64,000 nt of DNA, from positions 124,001-188,000 of the forward strand of contig JBGALE010000007.1 of the NCBI GenBank assembly GCA_044223995.1, read 5' to 3'. Under the pieces are notes generated by a model, which was not told the origin of the DNA, ran no database searches, and saw only the letters and a list, made by a program, of their open reading frames with translations. The stretch comes from JACMLD01 sp044223995 (GTDB lineage: Bacteria; Bacteroidota; Bacteroidia; Chitinophagales; Chitinophagaceae). This document shows positions 1-8,870 of this stretch, one piece after another; positions within the stretch are counted from its first letter, which is position 1, and each line of letters opens with the position of its first letter. A program made the translations under genes and the position numbers.

Positions 1-284
1 AAAGAGATCCAAATCCCTGTAAATGCCCTACAGACAATGGTTTCAATATTTCTATTGTATTTGACTATCACTAGGCTTGTCTGAAAATAAAAAAATATAG
101 GTTGTATTCTTATAATTTACCGCAAGAAGATGCTAAATAATCCGGAAGTCGGGCAATCCCTTTTGAACCTAGCTTTTTTTCACAAGAGGATTGGCGCTTT
201 TTATATCGAAATTTCTTTCATAAGCGGTTCATTCTGCTATATTATACCGAGCATCCGTCCCGAAACAAGTTCGGGGCTCCCGCT

Positions 285-2006
285 TTACTTATTCTTCAAT
301 TGTTGATTGATATCTAAGTTATGCGCCTTAGCAGTTTCGCGGGCAATCTCATAACCGGCGTCCGCATGCCTGATTACTCCCATACCCGGATCATTGCGCA
401 GCACGCGGCTGAGGCGTGCCGCTGCCTCTGCTGTTCCATCGGCAACAATCACCATCCCGGCATGTATGCTATAGCCCATGCCTACTCCACCGCCATGGTG
501 CAGGCTCACCCAACTGGCGCCGCCTGCTGTATTCACCAATGCATTCAATACCGGCCAGTCCGCTACGGCATCACTGCCATCGAGCATGGACTCCGTTTCC
601 CTATTGGGACTGGCTACACTGCCCGTATCCAAATGATCCCTTCCTATCACAATCGGCGCTTTCACTTTTCCCGTGCGCACCAGTTCATTAAATGCCAACC
701 CTGCCTTTTCGCGCTCACCCTGTCCCAGCCAGCAAATGCGCGCCGGCAATCCCTGGAAAGCTATCCGTTCTTTGGCCAGTTTCAACCAGCGTTGTAAAGA
801 AGCGTTTTCAGGAAATAATTTTCCAATCACTTCATCGGTTACGGCAATATCATTCGGATCGCCACTCAAGGCCGCCCAGCGGAACGGGCCCTTGCCTTCA
901 CAGAAAAGCGGACGGATATAGGCGGGAACGAAACCGGGGAAGGCAAAACAGTCGTGAGTCGTGAGTCGGGAGGCATGCGTCTTTTGTTCATACTCCTGTG
1001 CACGGGCGCGGATATTATTGCCATAATCAAAAGTGATAGCGCCCTTGTCCATCAGCTGCAACATATACTGCACATGCAGGTACATACTCGCATAGGCATA
1101 ATCGGTATACTGCTGTGGGTTTTCCTGCCGCAATACTTTTGCCTGTTCATAACTGATGTCATGCGGCCAGTAACCAATCAGCGGATCATGTGCCGATGTC
1201 TGATCGGTTAATGTATCCGGTATAATATTCCGCTGCAGCAATCTTTCCAATAAGTTTACAGCATTGCACAATACCCCAATACTCCTGGCCAACCCTTTCT
1301 CCTTACACTTTATTGCTTCATCAATGGCCTGGTCAATATCGGTGTATTTTTCATCGAGGTATTTTGTCTCCAGTCGTTTGTCGATGCGCCACTCTTCTAC
1401 TTCTGCCACCAGCGCCACCCCTTCATTCATGGTAATGGCCAGTGGTTGTGCGCCACCCATGCCACCCAGTCCGGCCGTTACATTGAGCGTTCCTTTCAGT
1501 GAACCGCCAAAATGTTTGCTGGCAATGGCTGCATAGGTTTCATACGTACCCTGGACAATACCCTGGCTGCCGATATAAATCCAACTGCCGGCCGTCATTT
1601 GGCCATACATCATCAGGCCTTTTTTTTCCAGTTCATCAAAATGTTTCCAGTTGGCCCAGTTGGGTACGAGTTGTGAATTGCTAATTAATACCCTGGGTGC
1701 ATCCTTGTGGGTGGTGAGTATGCCGACAGGCTTGCCGCTTTGTATCAACAGTGTTTCATCATTACCAAGTTGCTTCAGTGCTTTGATGATGAGGTCGAGC
1801 GATTCGAAATTACGTGCTGCCTTACCACGTCCGCCATAGACAATTAAATCATCAGGTCGCTCGGCGACATCAGGGTTGAGGTTGTTGAGCAACATGCGTA
1901 GTGCTGCTTCCTGTATCCATCCGCGGCAATGGAGTGTGCTTCCGGTGGGCGTGGCATATTTTACGGGATCGTATTTGGTAGTGGTCATGGTACTCATATG
2001 GTGCAA
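285..2006 (-). CDS. hutU: Urocanate hydratase (urocanase)
   Basis: Converts urocanate to imidazolone propionate in histidine degradation; a cytosolic NAD+-dependent enzyme. The full 573-aa length shows family landmarks: an N-terminal region ending in DDLIVYGGRGKAARN, the QMTAGSWIYIGSQGI segment, FPGFVPAYIRPLFCEGKGPF, the GLPARICWLGQGER stretch carrying the active-site cysteine region, and GGVGMGYSIHAGMV near the C-terminus. Possible starts lie at 2006, 1997 and 1988; the last, MTTTKYDPVKY, is closest to what I expect of relatives. No other hut gene is adjacent, so the pathway must be completed elsewhere. Odd point: around residues 341-352 it carries about nine extra residues before the FPGF motif, encoded by DNA resembling dispersed intergenic repeats (see findings). 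Confidence 0.95.
   Translation of the reverse strand: MHHMSTMTTTKYDPVKYATPTGSTLHCRGWIQEAALRMLLNNLNPDVAERPDDLIVYGGRGKAARNFESLDLIIKALKQLGNDETLLIQSGKPVGILTTHKDAPRVLISNSQLVPNWANWKHFDELEKKGLMMYGQMTAGSWIYIGSQGIVQGTYETYAAIASKHFGGSLKGTLNVTAGLGGMGGAQPLAITMNEGVALVAEVEEWRIDKRLETKYLDEKYTDIDQAIDEAIKCKEKGLARSIGVLCNAVNLLERLLQRNIIPDTLTDQTSAHDPLIGYWPHDISYEQAKVLRQENPQQYTDYAYASMYLHVQYMLQLMDKGAITFDYGNNIRARAQEYEQKTHASRLTTHDCFAFPGFVPAYIRPLFCEGKGPFRWAALSGDPNDIAVTDEVIGKLFPENASLQRWLKLAKERIAFQGLPARICWLGQGEREKAGLAFNELVRTGKVKAPIVIGRDHLDTGSVASPNRETESMLDGSDAVADWPVLNALVNTAGGASWVSLHHGGGVGMGYSIHAGMVIVADGTAEAAARLSRVLRNDPGMGVIRHADAGYEIARETAKAHNLDINQQLKNK
950..971 (-). repeat. Intragenic GACTCACGACTC-type repeat inside hutU
   Basis: On the minus strand this reads as tandem CGACTCACGACTC units and resembles the low-complexity CGACTATCGACTATTGACTCC phrases found between genes near 2.1, 3.0 and 53.2 kb. 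It sits in frame within hutU and encodes part of an insertion (SRLTTHDC) not expected in urocanases. Confidence 0.5.
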
Positions 2007-2119
2007 TGGTTATTGGGTACGAAGGTATTTATAATTTGGTATTTGGGATTTGGGATTTGGAAGACAGTCTATAGTCCGTAGTCGGGAGTGGATAGTTTTG
2101 AGTTTACAGTTTGGAGTTT

Positions 2120-2145
2120 GTCGCGCCGAGCAACGCGAGGCGTCT
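2120..2145 (+). repeat. 26-bp palindromic repeat, copy A
   Basis: Reads GTCGCGCCGAGCAACG followed by CGAGGCGTCT. It is a diverged version of the same unit seen at 2258, and in reverse orientation at 2155, 2742 and 53158 (there GTCACACCGAACGAAG + TGAGGTGTCT when inverted). With the next copy it forms an inverted doublet separated by 9 nt, the arrangement of REPIN elements. Confidence 0.7.
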
Positions 2146-2154
2146 GTCAATGTA

Positions 2155-2181
2155 AGACACCTCACTTCGTTCGGTGTGACA
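2155..2181 (-). repeat. 26-bp palindromic repeat, copy B (inverted)
   Basis: Plus-strand AGACACCTCACTTCG + TTCGGTGTGACA. It is the inverted partner of the copy ending at 2145. It is followed after 15 nt by a pyrimidine-rich phrase beginning ACTGACTCCTGACTTCT, an arrangement repeated after the copies at 2742 and 53158. Confidence 0.75.
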
Positions 2182-2257
2182 ATACACTAACAATGTACTG
2201 ACTCCTGACTTCTCACTTCACGCTTCTAACTTTTCTTTACTTTCTTATTTGGTATTT

Positions 2258-2283
2258 GTCACGCCAAGCAACGCGAGGCATCT
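2258..2283 (+). repeat. 26-bp palindromic repeat, copy C (3' side of GIY-YIG gene)
   Basis: Reads GTCACGCCAAGCAACG + CGAGGCATCT. It lies 22 nt beyond the stop codon of the GIY-YIG gene and faces the inverted copy at 2742-2768 on the other side of that gene. Confidence 0.75.
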
Positions 2284-2305
2284 TGCTCACCATAGAGAAT
2301 ATCAT

Positions 2306-2650
2306 TCAAAACCGCTTTGGTATGAAATCTGGTGGCCAGCCTTCACAGACAGATTCATTAAGAAAAATCCACTTTGGGTTCATTGTCTTAATCAAATCGA
2401 TTTTCTTCTGACGACGCCATCCCTTGATCTCTTTTTCCCGAGCGATTGCATCTTCGACATACTGGAATTCTTCGTAGTAGATTATGTTGTAACAATAATA
2501 CCTGCCCGCGAAAGTCTTTGGGCTCCCCTTGTTTTGCCAATGCTCCATAACCCTTATGGCCAGATTGTTGGTGACGCCGGTGTATAAAACCGTCCTGTCG
2601 GGGTTTGTAAGAATATAGACGTAAAAATGATACCTGCTGTTTACAATCAT
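2306..2650 (-). CDS. GIY-YIG nuclease family protein
   Basis: A 114-aa stand-alone GIY-YIG endonuclease domain of the UPF0213/YhbQ-like group. Seen directly: the hallmark pair as YVYIL and LYTGVT, the NNLAIRVMEH segment with the conserved arginine, and an AIAREKEIKGWRRQKKIDLI helix supplying the catalytic glutamate. Substrate unknown. No signal peptide. The gene is alone, with hutU behind it and no partner, and is bracketed by inverted copies of a 26-bp repeat (2258-2283 and 2742-2768), which suggests the gene and repeats travel or act together. A role in repeat dispersal is inference; a housekeeping DNA-repair role is the alternative. Confidence 0.9.
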   Translation of the reverse strand: MIVNSRYHFYVYILTNPDRTVLYTGVTNNLAIRVMEHWQNKGSPKTFAGRYYCYNIIYYEEFQYVEDAIAREKEIKGWRRQKKIDLIKTMNPKWIFLNESVCEGWPPDFIPKRF

Positions 2651-2741
2651 GTTCTTTGTAAGGGTGCGGATGAATGAAATATCTTCAATTCTACGGACAA
2701 GTTAATAATGTAGTGTGCTGCTTTCAGAACAGTATCAGGAA

Positions 2742-2768
2742 AGACACCTCACTTCGTTCGGTGTGACA
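2742..2768 (-). repeat. 26-bp palindromic repeat, copy D (5' side of GIY-YIG gene)
   Basis: Almost base-for-base the same as the copy at 2155 (AGACACCTCACTTCG + TTCGGTGTGACA) and inverted relative to the copy at 2258. Followed after 15 nt by ACTGTCTCCTGTCTCC. Confidence 0.75.
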
Positions 2769-2775
2769 AAATACT

Positions 2776-3048
2776 GAAAGAGTACTGTCTCCTGTCTCCC
2801 CACTGTGCTTTCACGCAAAGACCGCAGAAACAGTCGATAGTTGGAAGTGCATAGTCTTGAGTTTAGAGTTTGGGATTTGGTTCTTGGCATTTGGGGTTTG
2901 GCTGGTGGCTCATAGTTAATAGTTCATAGTTTTTAGTTTAAAGTTTATAGTTTTGAATTTTAAATTTTGACTTTGCATATTGACTCCTGACTATCGACTA
3001 TCGACTATTGACTCCCGTCTCCTGTCTCCTGTTTTGCACTTTGCCCTA
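2776..3048. repeat. Low-complexity intergenic phrases (TTTGGGATTTGG / GACTCCTGACTATCG types)
   Basis: Stretches of near-repeats such as GAGTTTGGGATTTGGTTC, AGTTAATAGTTCATAGTT and TATCGACTATCGACTATTGAC. They leave an open reading frame in front of the carboxylesterase that begins at 2980, but that extension is repeat DNA, not protein-coding in character. Similar phrases recur at 2040-2120, 41815-41950 and 53020-53295. Confidence 0.6.
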
Positions 3049-3078
3049 CAACTACTAAATTGCTGTAAACACGCTTAT

Positions 3079-4650
3079 ATGAAGATCCAGCCGGTTGCTT
3101 CTTGTATCACTGCCATGGTACTGATCACAATGGTGGTTGCTTTTCATCCCCGCGATAAAAAAGATACCGTTACTGCACTAACAGATCCTTTAAAAGTGGA
3201 AGGTGGCTTGATTGCAGGCGCTGTTAACAGCAGTGGTGATGTACATATATATAAAGGCATTCCTTTTGCCGCTCCTCCTGTTGGAGTATTGAGATGGAAA
3301 GCGCCGCAACCTGTTGTTGCCTGGAATGGCGTGAAACAATGTACTGCTTTTGGACCCAGCCCCATGCAGGGAAAACCGATGCCGTTTAGCATGTGGTCGG
3401 AAGAGTTTTTGATTCCAAAAGAACCCATCAGCGAAGATTGCCTCTACCTGAATGTATGGACGAATGCCAGCAGCAGCAGGGAAAAACATGCTGTACTGGT
3501 TTGGATATATGGTGGCGGTTTCTCCAGCGGTGGCAGTGGCTGCCCGATTTATGATGGCGAAGCCATGGCGAAAAAGGGAATTGTATTTGTGAGTATCAAT
3601 TACCGCGTGGGCATATTTGGATTCTATGCACATCCTGAACTGACAAAAGAATCAGGAGTGAATGCATCCGGCAATTACGGATTGCTGGATCAGATAGCAG
3701 CACTGAAATGGGTACAGAAAAATATTGCAGCATTTGGTGGCGATCCATCCAATGTAACCATCGCAGGGCAATCAGCCGGTTCCATGAGCGTCAACTGCCT
3801 CGTGGCATCGCCGCTGGCAAAAAACCTGTTTAACAAAGCGATTGCAGAGAGCGGCGCCAATTTTACCAATAACAATGCATCACTGGCCGATGCAGAAAAA
3901 GATGGCAGCAAGGTTATGCAAACATTAAAGGCGGCTTCTATCAGCGATATGCGTGCATTGCCTGCTGATGCATTGATGAAAACTGCGCAGGGTTTTCGCG
4001 GGCCGGTGATTGATGGATATGTATTACCAGCATCTATTGCAACGATATTTTCACAGGGAAAGGAAAACAAGGTATCACTCATCACCGGGTGGAATGAAGA
4101 AGAGGGATTTAATTTCGGTCCGCCAAAAACAGCAGAACAATTTAAAAAGGAAGCAGGCGATCGCTATGGTGCCGATGCCGCTGCTTTTTTACAATACTAC
4201 CCTGCGGGCAGTGATTCGGAAGCAAATGCATCACAAACCAACTTGTCGAGCGATATGATCTTTGGCGTGCAAAATTATACCTGGGCCAATATTGAAAGTG
4301 GCCGTGGTGCGAAAGTATTTGTGTACCGTTTTACAAGAAGACCACCGGCAACTGGCGAATACAAAAAGTTTGGCGCCTTCCATACTGCCGAAGTCCCCTA
4401 TGCCTACGACAACCTTGCTTTTTTCAAACGTGATTTCGAACCGGTTGATCATGCATTATCCAAAACGATGTCGGGCTACTGGGCCAATTTTATAAAAACC
4501 GGTAACCCCAACGGAGACGGATTTCCCAAATGGGAACCCTATACCAGTGATGGTAAAAAAATAATGGTGCTGGGCATTACGCAGGAATCGAAAACAATGC
4601 CCAACAGCGCTGCACTCGATTTCCTCTATAAAAAAATGAGCGGTAAATAA
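3079..4650 (+). CDS. Type-B carboxylesterase (para-nitrobenzyl esterase family), exported
   Basis: An alpha/beta-hydrolase of the carboxylesterase/lipase family, expected to hydrolyse carboxyl esters outside the cytoplasm. The start at MKIQPVASC is chosen because it begins a signal-peptide-like segment (SCITAMVLITMVVAF); the upstream open frame is repeat DNA. The catalytic triad is visible: nucleophile Ser232 in GQSAGS, Glu342 in NEEEGFNF and His435 in FGAFHTAEVPYAYDN. The oxyanion loop YGGGFSSGG and the SEDCLYLNVW motif are also present. About 523 aa is normal for the family. It stands alone on the plus strand, convergent with the GH3 gene. Natural substrate not deducible. Confidence 0.93.
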   Translation: MKIQPVASCITAMVLITMVVAFHPRDKKDTVTALTDPLKVEGGLIAGAVNSSGDVHIYKGIPFAAPPVGVLRWKAPQPVVAWNGVKQCTAFGPSPMQGKPMPFSMWSEEFLIPKEPISEDCLYLNVWTNASSSREKHAVLVWIYGGGFSSGGSGCPIYDGEAMAKKGIVFVSINYRVGIFGFYAHPELTKESGVNASGNYGLLDQIAALKWVQKNIAAFGGDPSNVTIAGQSAGSMSVNCLVASPLAKNLFNKAIAESGANFTNNNASLADAEKDGSKVMQTLKAASISDMRALPADALMKTAQGFRGPVIDGYVLPASIATIFSQGKENKVSLITGWNEEEGFNFGPPKTAEQFKKEAGDRYGADAAAFLQYYPAGSDSEANASQTNLSSDMIFGVQNYTWANIESGRGAKVFVYRFTRRPPATGEYKKFGAFHTAEVPYAYDNLAFFKRDFEPVDHALSKTMSGYWANFIKTGNPNGDGFPKWEPYTSDGKKIMVLGITQESKTMPNSAALDFLYKKMSGK

Positions 4651-4664
4651 TAATACCACTGCAT

Positions 4665-4706
4665 AAAAAATCCCGGAGCTTGCAGTCAACGACTGTTCGC
4701 TCCGGG
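4665..4706 (-). terminator. Intrinsic terminator of the GH3 gene
   Basis: Read on the minus strand: CCCGGAGC, an inner CAGTC-N3-GACTG stem, then GCTCCGGG, then ATTTTTT. An 8-bp GC-rich outer stem followed by a U-tract sits just after the GH3 stop codon, between the two convergent genes. Confidence 0.8.
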
Positions 4707-4745
4707 CTGTTGTAAAACATCAACTATTCGTCGACTAATCAGCAG

Positions 4746-7121
4746 CTATTTTTTCAATTCGTTAATGGTTACCTGCGGCACCATTACCTTATTGTCTTTT
4801 TCTGTTACCAGTTCTTTTCCGAGTGTAAACGTCGCGGTTTGACGGATATCTGTGGAAGATGCACCGATTTTAACGGTATAGGTTCCGGCATCGGCCACCC
4901 ATGCTGTTGATTCCGTATTAAACGACGCCAGGTCCTCTGCACGTAATGTAAATGTCAGTACCTGTGATTTACCCGGCTGCAGCAAGGCTGTTTTGGCAAA
5001 TGCTTTTAACTCTTCAGCAGGTTTATCAATTTTGCCTGCCGGCGCAGCCAGGTACAATTGTACTACTTCCTTACCGGCCACTTTTCCGGTATTGGTCACC
5101 GTTATACTGGCAGTTATTTTTCCGCTGAAGCTGGCGCTGCTTAATTTCAGTCTACTGTATTTGAAACTGGTATAGGACATGCCAAAACCAAATTCATAAG
5201 CGGGCCTTACATTGAATGTATTGAAGTAACGGTAGCCAACATAAATACCTTCTTCATAAGTTACTTCGGCCGGGATGGCTTTCATACCCAGCATACCGGT
5301 CGTTGCTTTTTCCGGGAATTCTTTTCCGGGAAAATTCTTTGCAGAAGCCTGGTCATTGTAATTAACCGGGAATGTAGTGGCCAGTTTACCGGATGGATTT
5401 ACTTTTCCGCTGAGTACATCGGCCATGGCATTGCCACCTTCCAGTCCGGGCTGCCATGCGAGCAATATGGCATCGGCATCATCGCTCCAATCAGCTACAT
5501 TGATAACACCGCCGATATTCAATACTACTACCAGTCTCTTATGCTGTGCATGAAAAGCATCGGCAACTGATTTGATCAATGCTTTCTCATTGTCATTTAA
5601 ATTATAGTCTGATTCCATTTTGCGGTCCCTGCCCTCCCCGGCATTCCGTGCAATGCATACAATAGCAATATCTGACTGCACGGCTTTTTGTGCAATCAAG
5701 GCGGCGTCCACTTTCATTTCTTCTGCTGGTGGTGTGGGGTGCATGAATTCTTCGATGAGTCCTTTTTTAGGATGGCTGATTTTGTATTCTGCCAAATAAC
5801 CGGCAAAAAGTTTTTTTACATCAGCATCTACTGCAAAGCCTGCACCGGATAATCCTTCCACCAGTGAAACGGAATATGCTTTGTTGACATCACCACTGCC
5901 GGTTCCACCTGCTACCAAATCATATCCACCGATACCAAAGAGCGCAATTTTATTTGCTGATTTCACCAGGGGTAAAGCATGGTCGTTGTTCTTGAGCAAT
6001 ACCATTCCTTCAGAAGCAGCCTGTCTTGAAATGGCGGCGTCTTGTTTCAGGTTGGGTTTGTCAGAATATTTATATCCTTTGAATACCGGTGAATGCAAAA
6101 TTATATTCAGTATACCGGCAACATTTTCATCGATCACTTTTTCTGACAATTCACCACTCTTCACTGCTTCCATGATTTTCTTTGCCTGGTCGCCGGTACC
6201 GGGCATGAGGAGGTTGTTGCCTGCTTTTATTTGTCCTGCGGCATCTTTGCCCCCAAACCAGTCGGTCATCACAAAACCTTTGAATCCCCATTCTTTTCTC
6301 AGGATGGTTGTTAAAAGATCATAGCTTTCGGATGTATATGTGCCATTAATATAATTGTAAGAACTCATCACCGTCCAGGGTTGTGATTGCTTTACGGCAA
6401 TTTCAAATCCCTTCAGGTAAATTTCACGCAATGCCCTTTCACTCACGATGGTATTAACGGTATTGCGATCGGTTTCCTGGTTATTGGCTGCAAAATGTTT
6501 GATGGATGTGCCGACGCCATTTGACTGGATTCCTTTTACCATCGCTGCAGTCATATAACCTGCCACCACGGGATCTTCAGAATAATATTCAAAATTTCTT
6601 CCGCCCAGTGGATTGCGGTGTATGTTTAAAGCCGGGCCGAGTATGATATCAATTCCGTATTCATGAATTTCATGACCGAATGCAACGCCTACTTTTTTTA
6701 CCAGGGCAGTATCCCAGGTAGATGCCAGTAAAGTGGCAACAGGCCATGCTGTGGCATAGTAAGTTTTTGAACTGTCTTTGTTGCGGATGGGATCAATACG
6801 CACACCCGCTGGTCCGTCGGATACTACCATGGATGGTATGCCCAGGCGTGGAATGGCAAATGTTGTTCCCGCAGCACCGGGCACTTTGTCCTGTGTTTGC
6901 CCGATGGTGGGTCCGCTGGGTGTGGATACGCCCGGCATGTGAAAGCCATTGCCGACCAGTAATTTTACTTTTTCATCGAGTGTCATGGCAGCTACCACAT
7001 CTTTGATGGATGCCTTGCCCAGTTGCGGTGCGCCTGTTTTTTGTGCGTGTAAAGGTTGTTGTACAAGGATCATGAATAGTAGTATAGTCATGAACCGTAA
7101 GAATACCAGATGCTTTTTCAT
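4746..7121 (-). CDS. bglX: Beta-glucosidase-type glycoside hydrolase family 3
   Basis: Exo-acting glycosidase removing terminal sugars from beta-linked oligosaccharides, probably periplasmic. A signal peptide ends near LHAQ (residues 1-27). The N-terminal GH3 barrel carries the nucleophile Asp287 in GFVMTDWFG, preceded by the KHFAANNQE substrate-binding motif. The second alpha/beta domain covers about residues 370-600 (LLKNN...LPL; LAWQPGLEGGNAMADVLSG) and a C-terminal fibronectin III-like domain about residues 690-760. The length (791 aa) fits BglX-type enzymes. It is monocistronic with its own terminator. GH3 specificity (glucosidase, xylosidase) cannot be settled from sequence alone. Confidence 0.93.
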   Translation of the reverse strand: MKKHLVFLRFMTILLFMILVQQPLHAQKTGAPQLGKASIKDVVAAMTLDEKVKLLVGNGFHMPGVSTPSGPTIGQTQDKVPGAAGTTFAIPRLGIPSMVVSDGPAGVRIDPIRNKDSSKTYYATAWPVATLLASTWDTALVKKVGVAFGHEIHEYGIDIILGPALNIHRNPLGGRNFEYYSEDPVVAGYMTAAMVKGIQSNGVGTSIKHFAANNQETDRNTVNTIVSERALREIYLKGFEIAVKQSQPWTVMSSYNYINGTYTSESYDLLTTILRKEWGFKGFVMTDWFGGKDAAGQIKAGNNLLMPGTGDQAKKIMEAVKSGELSEKVIDENVAGILNIILHSPVFKGYKYSDKPNLKQDAAISRQAASEGMVLLKNNDHALPLVKSANKIALFGIGGYDLVAGGTGSGDVNKAYSVSLVEGLSGAGFAVDADVKKLFAGYLAEYKISHPKKGLIEEFMHPTPPAEEMKVDAALIAQKAVQSDIAIVCIARNAGEGRDRKMESDYNLNDNEKALIKSVADAFHAQHKRLVVVLNIGGVINVADWSDDADAILLAWQPGLEGGNAMADVLSGKVNPSGKLATTFPVNYNDQASAKNFPGKEFPEKATTGMLGMKAIPAEVTYEEGIYVGYRYFNTFNVRPAYEFGFGMSYTSFKYSRLKLSSASFSGKITASITVTNTGKVAGKEVVQLYLAAPAGKIDKPAEELKAFAKTALLQPGKSQVLTFTLRAEDLASFNTESTAWVADAGTYTVKIGASSTDIRQTATFTLGKELVTEKDNKVMVPQVTINELKK

Positions 7122-7288
7122 AAGCAGAAATCATTGTTAGGTGAATAAAAAACTGCCTTTTGCTGACTGTTATTGACGCAGCAAGTTATATCCGTCCATC
7201 GCCGCAGGCAGTGCATTTGCGACGAATGCCGTTTTTTCAGCTACCAAATGTAGGTAAATTGTGTCGCAGTGACACATTCATGAAGAAG

Positions 7289-8347
7289 TTAATTGCAAAT
7301 GCAGAAACGCCGCACCTGGTTTTGCTCCCTGCTGTGCAGCAGGTAAACGCCGTTGGGCAGTGATGCCAGGGAAAAAGTATTGACACCGCTCACTGCCCGG
7401 AAGTGTTGAAGGGGCTGACCAAGTAAATTCAAAACGGTTAACTGATCGTTTTCGTGTACGGTGGCTGTCAATGTCTTTACAGAAGTATTATAACTGACTG
7501 AAAATTTTTCCACTGTACTGTTTTGTATGGTTACCACTGATGAATAAGCGGAACGTCCTTCACTATTTACCTGCCGGAGCCGGTAATAATATGTTCCATT
7601 GCTAACCTGGTCAGTATAGGAATAGGTATGTGGTGACAGGGAAACACCCATGGCCGGAATATGAGCAATAGTTTGATAAGCATTACCGTCTGAACTGCGC
7701 TCCACTTCAAAGGATTGGCTATTGTTTTCAGACGCGGTTGTCCAGTTGAGCTTCGTACCATTGGAGGCCGGGCCGGCTTCAAAAGAAGTTAATACAACAG
7801 GCAGTACGAAATCGCTTAACCCTGTCGTACCGCAAAAACAATAAAGGCCGGTTCGCTGTGATAAGGGCGTTGCGCTGCCGAATATCCTGAAATAATATAA
7901 CTGACCAGGTGTAAGGCCGCTAAGGTTTAATACAACCCCGCTACTCGGGCCACCTGCCAGTGAACATCCTATTTCCACCAAAGAGCCACAGGCAGACCCT
8001 CCGCTGAATGCCTGTATACCGATGACAAAAGATGTATTCTGGAAACAGGAAATTTTTGCTGTAGTAGCAGCAGCAAAAAACTTAAACCAGATATTGGAAG
8101 CCGTAATGGCAGGGGTAGTACAGGAAGGAGCAGGTGCACAAGCATCCAGGGCTGTAGTTGGCTGACAGGCAATTCTGTTGTCGAAGTTGACACCGCCATT
8201 GCAGGAAGTACCGGTATTGCATCCATATATCCATGCTGGGTCGAATGTCACAGCCCCGCCAAAATTCACGCCACCACCCGGGCACATTTGTGCCCTGCAC
8301 ATCTGCCCGCATAATAAAAGTACCAGCACTGCTACCGCTGTTTTCAT
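7289..8347 (-). CDS. Secreted T9SS cargo protein, function unknown
   Basis: About 352 aa. The start at MKTAVAVLVLLL is chosen for its clear signal peptide (cleavage near CRAQ). The N-terminal half is rich in Cys and Gly with an all-beta look (SGLTPGQLYYFRIFG). The middle contains a VVLTSFEAGPASNGTKLNW segment typical of the fibronectin-like linker before T9SS tails, followed by FEVERSSDG and YYRLRQVN. The last ~75 residues (NLLGQPLQHF...LPNGVYLLHSR) match a type A C-terminal sorting domain. It is therefore expected to cross the outer membrane by type IX secretion. No catalytic motif recognised. Confidence 0.8.
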   Translation of the reverse strand: MKTAVAVLVLLLCGQMCRAQMCPGGGVNFGGAVTFDPAWIYGCNTGTSCNGGVNFDNRIACQPTTALDACAPAPSCTTPAITASNIWFKFFAAATTAKISCFQNTSFVIGIQAFSGGSACGSLVEIGCSLAGGPSSGVVLNLSGLTPGQLYYFRIFGSATPLSQRTGLYCFCGTTGLSDFVLPVVLTSFEAGPASNGTKLNWTTASENNSQSFEVERSSDGNAYQTIAHIPAMGVSLSPHTYSYTDQVSNGTYYYRLRQVNSEGRSAYSSVVTIQNSTVEKFSVSYNTSVKTLTATVHENDQLTVLNLLGQPLQHFRAVSGVNTFSLASLPNGVYLLHSREQNQVRRFCICN

Positions 8348-8478
8348 AGTATTGGATATTGTCGATCTGCCGTATAAAATAACGCAGCAGCAGCAATTGA
8401 CGGAAAGCATATCCGGCATTAAATAACAGAATAACTAATTATTCGCATCTGCAATAAGTAGTAACCTGTAATCATATA

Positions 8479-8495
8479 GCCTGCCAAAAGCAGGC
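8479..8495. other. Short hairpin GCCTGC-N5-GCAGGC
   Basis: Perfect 6-bp arms with a CAAAA loop in the 840-nt gap upstream of the T9SS gene. No U-tract follows on either strand. Role unknown. Confidence 0.35.
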
Positions 8496-8559
8496 AATTG
8501 ACAGCTCCTTTCCATATTGCAATGGATGTATGTATCCAATTTCTTTTTTTGTGTACATC

Positions 8560-8870
8560 TTTTGTTTTATTCAATTCACCGAAATTTTTTATGCGATTGT
8601 CTAAAAATATAGGATCTGAAAAAAAGGATTTACAATTTTGAATCCGTTATCCAATCCGAAGAAAAAATCAATTACCTGAAATCCGATTGAAAGCCGACAT
8701 CCAATCCCTGAAAAATTACCAGTATCAATGACAAAACCAAAAAGCATCCGGTACATTGACAAACCTTGTTGGAAACCTAATCCCTGACCAAATCAAACCC
8801 TATTGAAAGGAACATTACCCCGATGACCCAACAAAGAAATTTGAAGCCGCTTTACGAAGCGGCTTTTTTA
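8560..8870 (+). ncRNA. Candidate small non-coding RNA ending at an orphan terminator
   Basis: The 300 nt before a strong plus-strand terminator (8846-8870) contain no credible reading frame longer than about 20 codons and no plus-strand gene lies upstream. The stretch is rich in recurring AATCC / ATCCGATT words. A terminator without a gene usually marks a transcript, so a small RNA is a reasonable guess. Start and existence are unproven. Confidence 0.25.
8846..8870 (+). terminator. Orphan intrinsic terminator with TACG loop
   Basis: GCCGCTT-TACG-AAGCGGC followed by TTTTTT: a perfect 7-bp stem, stable UNCG-class tetraloop and a U-tract. It reads on the plus strand, where no coding gene precedes it. 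Confidence 0.75.

Noticed and set aside
259..275. CCCGAA-N5-TTCGGG hairpin as hutU terminator
   Set aside because: It lies just past the hutU stop but has only a 6-bp stem and no U-tract; the sequence resembles a common dispersed Bacteroidota word.
321..1839. Several plus-strand frames opposite hutU
   Set aside because: They are antisense shadows of a conserved enzyme gene with no family match of their own.
2980..3078. N-terminal extension of the carboxylesterase reading frame
   Set aside because: It is made of GACTATCGACTATTGACTCC-type repeat DNA and lies before a good signal peptide starting at 3079.
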